Assembly (NCBI GenBank): GCA_032718475.1
Contig: JAUCBJ010002567.1
Span: forward strand, 1 to 32,217
Source: Nemertoderma westbladi
Taxonomy: Eukaryota; Xenacoelomorpha; Nemertodermatida; Nemertodermatidae
Length of the DNA: 32,217 bases
Direction of reading: 5' to 3'
Made by a program: the position numbers and the translations under genes. Under the pieces are notes generated by a model, which was given only the letters and a program-made list of their open reading frames with translations, was not told the origin of the DNA and did not search any database. Below, in pieces: positions 1 to 8,654 of this stretch (position 1 is the stretch's first letter; each line of letters opens with the position of its first letter).

Positions 1-1430
1 TAAAAAGTTTACTGCAATCACTTGAGAATAAATCCCACAACACCCCACCATAAAAACTAGTTGCATATAACTTTTGCACAACAGAGATATTGCTAGGTGT
101 TGCAAACCCAAATTCATGTCTCAATCCTGATAACTTACCTATAAACGCCCCCCTCTTACTTAAAACACCTATAAACGCCCCCATCTTACTTAAAACACCT
201 ATAAACGCCCCCATCTTACTTAAAACACCTATAAACGCCCCCCTCTTACTTAAAACGTCCTGGTGTAAATCGCACTTATAATCTAAAATAACACCCAAAT
301 GCTTAGCTTGTTGAACCCAGGGAAGTAAAATCCCATTCACTTTTACACGTGCAGTAGGAGGCTGCCACGTCCTGCCGAAAGGTACACATTTCGTTTTACA
401 TTTACGTAAATCAATATTTGTACTCAAACGCAACTTAAATTCAATACAAAAATCAACACAAATATTTACCATAAACTGTAGACCAATGACAGACGGGCAT
501 AGTAAAATCACATCATCAGCATAAGCAATACATCCAAAATAGTGAGCCCCAATAACATAACCTACTTTAGAACACCTCAATCTTATAATTAAAATATTTA
601 ATACAATACAAAACAAGGTCGGTGAGATTACCGACCCTTGTCTCACCCCATTGGTCACTGAAAAATTGTGTGAATTTACATTGGACCATCGCACAAAACA
701 AGTCTGATTTCTGTAAATGAAAAATAAACACCTCAAAAATAATAAATTAAAACCCTTTTTAATTAGTTCTAGAAACAGTTGTTTCCATTGCACCAGATCG
801 AAAGCTTTTGTAAAGTCAATCAGGCAACTATACACAGGTGAACCATTCCTCATGTAATAATTAACTACCTCTGAAACTGTCCAAGTACACATACTTGTAC
901 TTGACTTTGCAGTGAAACCAAACTGTAAATCGTCTAAATTTAATTTACTTTCTTCAGATAGAATAATGACCCATTCAAAAACCTTTAAAATCAAAGAGGC
1001 AATAGCAATCGCACGATAATTGTCTACCAGAGAAATATCACCTAACTTATCTTTTACTAAGGGTACTAAGGCTACTGATAAAAGACATTTAGATAAGGAA
1101 CCATGAATAAGAAAAGCATTAAATAACATACACAAATGTTTTTCAAGAACTTTACCACCAATTGCACCTGCATCAAAACTGTATGACACAACGGACTTAT
1201 TCGACTTCAAATGCTGAAGTGCATCATGTATAATATCTGTGGTTATAGTACACCTTGTACCGTTATAATCACCACTGAGTAACTAACCCAGACCTAATTT
1301 CCTTATCAACATTATCAAAATCAGCAGTAGGCGCATCTTGATTGTATAGTACCTTATAAACCTCTGCAAATTCAGCCGCAATACTTTGTGGATCAGTTTC
1401 CCCATTTACACAATCACTAATCAAATTACA
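1..1430 (-). pseudogene. Reverse transcriptase domain of LINE A (partial at left edge)
   Basis: Minus-strand translation from about 1290 to base 1 is open to the window edge. It shows the RT blocks in order: CLIDFTKAFD (motif A, 797-828), GVRQGSVISPTLF (motif B, about 620-650) and AYADDVILLC (motif C, YADD at 512-523). The thumb region then continues to LYATSFYGGVLWDLF near the edge. The catalytic aspartates are present, so the RT core is well preserved. The stretch 1430-1280 encodes the linker before the RT in another frame (it ends at stop codons), so one frameshift lies near 1276. Four in-frame 30-bp repeats at 138-257 duplicate ten residues downstream of motif C. The domain assignment is firm; activity is unlikely. 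Confidence 0.88.
138..257 (-). repeat. In-frame 30-bp x 4 tandem repeat inside the RT
   Basis: Four contiguous 30-bp units (138-167, 168-197, 198-227, 228-257) differ at only one or two positions. On the coding (minus) strand each encodes the decapeptide LSKRGAFIGV or LSKMGAFIGV. Because 30 is a multiple of three, the RT frame stays open. Related elements would be expected to have one such segment. Confidence 0.93.
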
Positions 1431-1432
1431 AT

Positions 1433-1900
1433 GGGGTAGACGACTCGGAAATTTTTTTTCGAGTTTTCGTTGGTTTCATGTGAAAGAGCACGTGAAAAAA
1501 CCCCAGAGAGCAATTTTACTTCAAAAAAATTAATATTTGCCGAGTTATAGCAATTTTAAAACGCAAAATTAGCAACATCAAAAAATCAGGCCGTTTCAGA
1601 AAACTGCACGAGTGACGTCAGCCATAACACAGCAACAGTTGTCAAGCGCAGTTGATTGGCTAATATAAAGTATAATATTGCAGTATCTAAAATAAATCAA
1701 ATAATAAATGTAGCTATGTATTTATTTGGATGTGTATTTATGTTGTGTTAAGAATCGATTATAGGATAGCGGTATGGAGGCAAATTATTCATATCAAGTT
1801 AATTATTCTAGAATAATATTTATTTCGCCCATACCTGTACCGTATAGCTGTAGCTAGAAACAAATATAGCTAGCTAAATACTGCCAGGCGTTTCATTAAT
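1433..1900. repeat. Left terminal inverted repeat of the DNA transposon
   Basis: Pairs with about 2810-3271 in inverted orientation. The outer 180 bases are nearly identical. Inner segments such as tgttgtgttaagaat and aagttaattattc also recur in reverse complement, with indels between them. The inner limit is approximate. Confidence 0.85.
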
Positions 1901-2188
1901 CTATTTTTTTATTGTTTTTACAGCGAACAATGCGGGATGGGTAGATTAGCACTAGATGGAAATTATTTAGATTTTTTGTCAGTTCACTGTAAAGTGTTAC
2001 TGGTACTAGTGTTGCCTGTGTCACCATTATTCTCTGCCTTTCATAATAGCTGTTTTTGGTTTGACATCCAAAAATATCAAAATACCAAAAAATACCAAAA
2101 CATAATGTTTTGGGCTATTGGTTTATGTTCTTGACATATTTTGGCTAGTTACATGTGAAACAAAATGTTTTAAAGAAAATGAAAACAA

Positions 2189-2593
2189 ATGTTTGTGGTA
2201 GCTATTGTTTTCAATGGTATGTACTGTTTTAATATTGTAGCTAGTGTTTTTATAAAATACCACAAAATTTTATTTTTTGATGCCATTTCAGATGCCATTA
2301 CACCAACGCATGTGGTAGAAGTAAAATGTCCAACATCAAAACATGCCATTCAAAAATCTTATCTTACACAATCGAATATCGTAAGCGCTAAATTCATGTA
2401 ACAAATCCAACTTCAAATTCATCTTTGCAATAAACAATGGGCCTTGTTTAGCGTCGCAGATCCATCTTTTGAAATAAATGGCGAAGTGAAAATAGTTGAA
2501 GTATCATATGATTCCATATACATGCAAAGTTTACTGAAAAGTAGTCGTAGCTTCTGGAAGGAATATATATTTCCCAAAATTGTGAAAAAATAG
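2189..2593 (+). pseudogene. YqaJ-like exonuclease remnant inside the transposon
   Basis: One reading frame runs from 2189 to the TAG at 2591-2593, with a single internal TAA at 2399-2401. It contains HVVEVKCPTSKHA (E-x-K at 2318-2326), with Asp residues 13-17 positions upstream. After the stop it continues QIQLQIHLCNKQWALFSVA, then VEVSYDS, and ends FWKEYIFPKIVKK. This order (D...ExK, then a Y/F-x-Q-x-Q-x-Q-x-H helix, then a terminal F/Y-x-E-x-x-x-P) matches the C-terminal half of the YqaJ/lambda-exonuclease type of PD-(D/E)XK nucleases. The N-terminal half is missing or unrecognisable; a possible splice acceptor (tttcag) ends at 2291. I infer a second protein of the host transposon, now broken. 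Confidence 0.62.
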
Positions 2594-2809
2594 ATAATTA
2601 AAAAATGTAAATTATACAGTAGTTATAGTTCAACTAAATTCTGATTAATGGCAGCTGAAGATACTACGTCATCCATTACAGCTACATGGACTAACTATCA
2701 ATGCTTTTTGGAATTCAATAATTTAACTTGTATAAAAATAATTGCGATCGAAAAAGTGCGAATCCACAATCCGTATCCGAATCCGTAATCTAAGTTTTGA
2801 AGCTTAATA

Positions 2810-3271
2810 AAACATCAATGAGCTACTGGATTTCTACCACCTGGCAGTTTTAGCTACAAAATATGTTTTATTTTTATAGCTAACAACTGTATAGTTTGGG
2901 AAAAATAATTATTATTCTGGAATAATTAACTTGTCATGAATCAATTTCCACATTAAGATATCAAATAATGTATTCTTAACACAACACAAAAACACACCAA
3001 ATAAATATTAGCTACACAATTTATTTTAGTTACTAAGAGATTTATATTGTATAGTAACCAATGAACATTTACTGCTGCACTAGTGACGTCACTAGTGCAG
3101 TTTTCTAAAACGGCCTGATTTTTCGATGTTGCTAATTTTGCGTTTTAAAATCGCTATAACTCGGCCAATATTAATTTTTTTTAAGTAAAATTGCTCTCTG
3201 GGGTTTTTTCACATGCTCTTTCACATGAAACCAACGAAAACTCGAAAAAAATTTTCCGAGTCGTCTACCCC
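2810..3271. repeat. Right terminal inverted repeat of the DNA transposon
   Basis: Inverted partner of 1433-1900. It has its own short palindrome, ctagtgacgtcactag, around 3079-3094, which is only partly present in the left arm. Confidence 0.85.
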
Positions 3272-3275
3272 ATTG

Positions 3276-4580
3276 CCCCGTAGTTTACGAATTGTCTGCG
3301 AAAATGTCTGCGTTTCCGGTTACTGAAGCACGTATTAAATTTTCCCGTTTCACACGATCAGCTGAATTCTTAATCCGACGTACAGCATATTTATATTGTG
3401 CCCGAGTAGACTGTTTCATGTGAAATAAATTACCTTGATTCCCATTGGGCCGGCCGGCAGCACACCACATTCCATACCAAAAAACAGTCTCTTGTTTATA
3501 CGGCTTTACATACTGATTCCAACCCGGAATTTCCCTCCGCGTGTTTTCCCCTACCCATCCACCACTCTGCGGAAGTTCCTTAGATGCGGTTTCAATTGCA
3601 TCTAAGATTTTCACAGACAAATTTTCTAAACACAATCTATGATCTAAATCATTACAAAATATATCGCTACAGTTAATACACGGATTCTCTAAATTAATAC
3701 CCGATAAACCAGCATCCAATTTTCGCTGAAAATTTTCACGCTGAACTTCATTTGCTTTAGAAAAGTTAGACCTGATAGGATACACTGGATTCAACACATT
3801 ACGATTTAGTGGCTCAATATAAAACTTAGCATATACAGGGGAATGCCCCGATAAGTTAGCACCTGTATGCACTGAATCAGCCTCAAAACAATTATCGTGT
3901 AAAGCAGTACTTAAAATAAAGTGGTCTATAGTAGAAGTAAAGGTTCTACTATCTACGCAGTGCATATATGTATAGTCAATCGGTACCGAATCCCATAACA
4001 CATTTAAATAATGTGTATCAATAAATTCCCGTATATACCTTGTTTGTAGCGTTAAACGGGAAAAATCAACATTTAAATCACCACACCACAAAAAATTACA
4101 ATCTGTGTATTTGCTAAATAATTCGGAAATATCCTGCAACAATAACAGCGTATCGTCGGACAGCGAACTATTTGACTGCGTATCAACCGGAAAATAGCTA
4201 TTAATTAACACAATATTATTATTGGACCCATTACTACCCGGTAAGGATATTTTAATCCCTTGTATACGTTTATTATCACTGTCGATTTTTACCGGGGATA
4301 TATACTTTGCAATCTCCCTTTTGTACAAAATACATAAGCCAGCACATTGCCTACCCACATGGTTAACGTTGTCTGCTGTGAAAAACGCTGGTAAATATAG
4401 AAAATTACATGTTGGAAAATACTGTTTGAGTTTATAACTGCAACTCTCTAAAATAAAAGTTTCTTGCAAGCAAACTATATCTGCACCCAATAATAAGGTA
4501 TTAATGTAATCAACTTTATCTGGTGCTAATCCAGTCGAGTTATAAGACACAACAGTAATATCAGAAGCGGCTCCTAATAG
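3276..4580 (-). pseudogene. Endonuclease (EEP) domain and linker of LINE A
   Basis: The frame is open from just below the TAA at 4581-4583 to a stop near 3285 (421 residues if counted from a GTG at 4550; the true domain starts slightly upstream with SDITVVSYNSTG). Endonuclease motifs in order: VVSYNSTG, VCLQETF (metal-binding Glu), NSYFPV, CGDLNVDF (D-x-N), TSTIDHFI and LSGHSPV. The last is normally SDH; the catalytic Asp is Gly here, so the nicking activity is probably lost. The linker ends RENLIRASVTGNADIFAD, where one extra base shifts the frame into a stop. In the shifted frame IRKLRGN follows, as expected for this type of linker. The reading then meets the transposon boundary at 3273. 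Confidence 0.85.
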
Positions 4581-4583
4581 TTA

Positions 4584-5414
4584 GTTATTTATATTGTGTT
4601 TTCTCCCAGTAGATTTTGTTTATAAACCTTTGAGAAGGACGACTTTGAGAAATTTTCGGGTTTAACGCAGCCCTTCAATGTTGTTCTAAAAAGGTTTTCC
4701 TAAATTTTAAAACAATTACGGAAAAATATCTTTTTTTATTAATTTTTTTGCATGTGTTTCGCCGAGATTTGGCTCATCAACTACACTAACCCGTTCAGGA
4801 CACATATTAATCAAACTAACTACACCAAAAACCAGCTAAACACACACACATACATATAAACAAAATGCATTCCAGATCAAATACGTACGTTTGGTGTAAT
4901 CATTTCCTTAGCAACACTAAATATTTTTAACTGATTTTACTCTTGCTAATTTTGGCCTAAGAATTTTCTTATCTCTCTCAACACCAACCATACGTGTGTC
5001 TGGTGGTTTACCGATAAAAAATTTATATACATAAAATTATATTTTCTCATAAATATATATAAACCACTCAGTCACTTAAAAATCGCTACTATTTTCTGAA
5101 AATTTTCGGGTTTAACGCAACCTTTCAATGTTATGCAATGCAATGTTATGCAATGCATATATTTTTTCAAATATATATATATATATATATTTGACAGACC
5201 AATATCAAGCAAGTAAAATTAATTGGAAACAGAGAAACAACATGTTCCTATCTGTTCAACCGTAAGTAGTCATCATTTTATTTAAACAGGGACACAAAGC
5301 GCAACCCTGTTTAAATACTGTAAGTAAAATTATCACATTGGTTACATTTTTGAATTATGTGTTTCGCCGGGATTTGGCTCATCAGCTACACTAACCCGTG
5401 CAGTTTTTTTTGCG
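4584..5414. other. Non-coding stretch with two diverged copies of a block
   Basis: No gene is seen. A 32-base segment at 4651-4682 recurs at 5101-5132 (2 mismatches). A 41-base segment at 4753-4793 recurs at 5358-5398 (2 mismatches). Order and orientation are conserved, but the second copy is about 155 bp longer and contains a (TA)n tract at 5170-5190 and a caatgttatg duplication. The 18-bp minisatellite begins directly after the second copy. Confidence 0.8.
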
Positions 5415-7671
5415 TATATATGCGCTCACTGCTATACACGCTCACTGTTATATACACGCTCACTGTTATATATACGCTCACTGTTATATATACGCTCACT
5501 GTTATATACACGCTCACTGTTATATACACGCTCACTGTTATATACACGCTCACTGTTATATATACGCTCACTGTTATATACACGCTCACTGTTATATATA
5601 CGCCACTGTTATATACACGCTCACTGTTATATATACGCTCACTGTTATATACACGCTCACTGTTATATATACGCTCACTGTTATATACACGCTCACTGTT
5701 ATATACACGCTCACTGTTATATATACGCTCACTGTTATATACACGCTCACTGTTATATATACGCTCACTGTTATATACACGCTCACTGTTATATATACGC
5801 TCACTGTTATATACACGCTCACTGTTATATATATGCTCACTGTTATATACACGCTCACTGTTATATATACGCTCACTGTTATATACACGCTCACTGTTAT
5901 ATACACGCTCACTGTTATATATACGCTCACTGTTATATACACGCTCACTGTTATATACACGCTCACTGTTATATATACGCCACTGTTATATACACGCTCA
6001 CTGTTATATATACGCTCACTGTTATATACACGCTCACTGTTATATATACGCTCACTGTTATATACACGGTCACTGCTATATATAGGCTCACTGTTATATA
6101 TACGCTCACTGTTATATATACGCTCACTGTTATATACACGCTCACTTGTTATATATACGCTCACTGTTATATATACGCTCATTGTTATATACACGCTCAC
6201 TGTTATATACACGCTCACTGTTATATATACGCTCACTGTTATATACACGCTCACTGTTATATACACGCTCACTGTTATATATACGCTCACTGTTATATAT
6301 ACGCCACTGTTATATACACGCTCACTGTTATATATAAGCTCACTGTTATATACACGATCACTGCTATATATAGGCTCACTGTTATATACACGATCACTGC
6401 TATATATAAGCTCACTGTTATATACACGATCACTGCTATATATAGGCTCACTGTTATATACACGCTCACTGTTATATATACGCTCACTGTTATATACACG
6501 CTCACTGTTATATATAAGCTCACTGTTATATACACGATCACTGCTATATATAGGCTCACTGTTATATACACGATCACTGCTATATATAAGCTCACTGTTA
6601 TATACACGATCACTGCTATATATAGGCTCACTGTTATATACACGCTCACTGTTATATATACGCTCACTGTTATATACACGCTCACTGTTATATATACGCT
6701 CACTGTTATATACACGATCACTGCTATATATAGGCTCACTGTTATATACACGCTCACTGTTATATATACGCTCACTGTTATATATACGCTCACTGTTGTA
6801 TATACGCTCACTGTTATATACACGCTCACTGTTGTATATACGCTCACTGTTATATACACGCTCACTGTTATATATACGCTCACTGTTATATATACGCTCA
6901 CTGTTATATATACGCTCACTGTTATATACACGCTCACTGTTATATATACGCTCACTGTTGTATATACGCTCACTGTTATATATACGCTCACTGTTATATA
7001 TACGCTCACTGTTATATATACGCTCACTGTTATATATACGCTCACTGTTATATACACGCTCACTGTTATATATACGCTCACTGTTGTATATACGCTCACT
7101 GTTATATATACGCTCACTGTTATATATACGCTCACTGTTATATATACGCTCACTGTTATATATACGCTTACTGTTATATATACGCTCACTGTTATATATA
7201 CGCTCACTGTTATATATACGCTCACTGTTATATATACGCTCACTGTTATATATACGCTCACTGTTATATACACGCTCACTGTTATATACACGCTCACTGT
7301 TATATACATGATCACTGTTATATACACGCTCACTGTTATATACACGCTCACTGTTATATACACGCTCACTGTTATATATACGCTCACTGTTATATATATG
7401 CTCACTGTTATATATACGCTCACTGTTATATATACGCTCACTGTTATATATACGCTCACTGTTATATATACGCTTACTGTTATATATACGCTCACTGTTA
7501 TATATACGCTCACTGTTGTATATACGCTCACTGTTATATACACGCTCACTGTTATATATACGCTCACTTGTTATATACACGCTCACTGTTATATATACTC
7601 TTACTGTTATATATACACTCACTGTTATATATACGCTCACTGTAGTATATACGCTCACTGTTATATACACG
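5415..7671. repeat. 18-bp minisatellite, left part (about 125 units)
   Basis: Tandem units of cgctcactgttatatata and its variant cgctcactgttatataca, with scattered variants (gatcactgctatata, aagctcac, gcttactg). Eighteen bases are six codons, so all frames free of stops stay open for hundreds of codons (YTRSLL, TVIYTL and similar). These are artefacts, not genes. A higher-order repeat is visible: 6311-6480 is identical to 6491-6660, a 180-bp period of ten units. Occasional units lose or gain bases (gccactg, cacttgtt), which shifts the apparent frame. The array stops at the junction with LINE B. Confidence 0.97.
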
Positions 7672-7679
7672 CTATATAA

Positions 7680-8654
7680 TACAAAAAAGAAGTAGAGGAT
7701 AACAAAATTCATAATGAAACTGACCAGCATGGATATGGCAAATCTCGCAATGTCGATATTTCTGAAAGATTTGTTGTAATAGACAGCCTAAGTGATGATG
7801 ATATTATAAACAATCATGCCTATCAGGTTGAAGGGGAACATGGAACTGTGGATGATTCATTGAAAACAGGAATCTGGGAAAAACGATTTAGAAAGCGTAA
7901 AAGCAGGATGGATCATACTGATGCGCTCTCATACCCAAATCCAGATAACCATTCAACATGTAAATCACATTTCTTGAGAAACAGATTTGATGTATTGTCA
8001 TCAACGGTTTGTGACCAATTAGATTCTGAACACAACCCTCTTATAGATAGAAGAGATGAAGGAAAACAGATAAACTCAAATGAACACAGTGTCAAGGAGA
8101 CAATCACATATAACAAGTTGTACACGGGACCCGCTTATAAAGGTATACCCAAACCTGAAGTTGCACCGAAATCGAGTAGAGATTTGCCCGAGCAAGTGGG
8201 CAGGTTACCAGATTACAAGATAAATACACTTGACCATCCAGGGGGTCCTAATCCACAAGACATCAAACGGCTGCAAGATGACCATTATGGGACGAATTAT
8301 ATAAGCTCAAATGTGTTTGGACGCCAAAGAATGCTGAAAGGTGCAGATACGTAAGCCACATCAACTATATATATCACCGGAATAAAGAGAGATAACTATG
8401 AGATTGACCTGTCTGATTACCTATACGATAGAGGCATTAGTGTGGATAATATAACTGCACGTTCATACAACAACTCCAAGTCAATGAGAGCCACCATCAA
8501 CACAGATGATTTAGATGTGGTGTTAAATGGGGACTTTTGGCCATATGGAATCCACTGCAGAGAGTGGATAAATTATACTTCAAGAAATCCGCGTTACAGA
8601 TGCAACTATAAAGATACCGTTTCGACCAGAAGAACTTACGGGCAGTATGTTTAG
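7680..8654 (+). pseudogene. ORF1 of LINE B (5'-truncated, one internal stop)
   Basis: A single frame runs from a TAA at 7677-7679 (in the junction) to TAG at 8652-8654, interrupted only by TAA at 8352-8354. The first half is hydrophilic and basic (GIWEKRFRKRKSR) with no recognised domain. After the stop comes TIYITGIKRDNYEIDLSDYL, then NITARSYNNSKSMRATI and GDFWPYGIHCREW. This looks like the RRM-like fold of LINE ORF1 RNA-binding proteins, with a W-P-x-G-x-x-C-R-x-W ending; the fold is inferred. There is no start codon for the full frame. Its TAG overlaps the ATG of ORF2 by eight bases. It probably supplied the nucleic-acid-binding particle protein when active. Confidence 0.75.

Larger units (their letters stand above)
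1433..3271. mobile_element. DNA transposon with long TIRs, AT target duplication and YqaJ remnant (IS4EU/ISL2EU-like)
   Basis: The ends are near-perfect inverted repeats starting GGGGTAGACGACTCGG (1433) and ending CCGAGTCGTCTACCCC (3271). Similarity between the arms continues, more diverged, for about 450 bp (to about 1900 and from about 2810). The element is flanked by AT at 1431-1432 and 3272-3273. Removing the element plus one AT rejoins the host LINE reading as RGNCNLISD, which supports the boundaries. The interior encodes a broken YqaJ-like exonuclease but no recognisable transposase. From memory of the family, a YqaJ-type protein and 2-bp target duplications fit IS4EU/ISL2EU. The superfamily name is an inference; the boundaries are not. 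Confidence 0.85.
1..4580 (-). mobile_element. Decayed non-LTR retrotransposon A (endonuclease + RT), interrupted by a DNA transposon
   Basis: Read on the minus strand, an AP-endonuclease-like (EEP) domain (about 4580-3900) is followed by a linker (to 3276). After a 1.8-kb insertion come the rest of the linker (1430-1290) and a reverse transcriptase (about 1290 to the left edge). This order is that of ORF2 in a LINE. An in-frame TAA at 4581-4583 lies just upstream of the endonuclease, and no ORF1 was found, so the 5' end is probably truncated near here. The 3' end lies outside the window. Damage visible in the sequence: a 1-base shift near 3296, the transposon insertion, a second frameshift near 1276, and a Gly in place of the usual Asp in the final endonuclease motif. 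The element is inactive. I did not assign a clade. Confidence 0.88.

Noticed and set aside
90-281. Plus-strand 63-codon frame with NAPLLLKTPI repeats
   Set aside because: It is the antisense shadow of the 30-bp expansion in the RT.
1937-2134. 65-codon frame in the transposon interior
   Set aside because: No similarity to a transposase or to the N-terminus of YqaJ proteins, so it is not reported as a gene.
5357-7730. Open frames of up to 712 codons on both strands encoding YTRSLL, TVIYTL or SERIYN repeats
   Set aside because: They are translations of an 18-bp minisatellite whose period is six codons. Several frames on both strands are open at once, and there is no unique sequence or start context.
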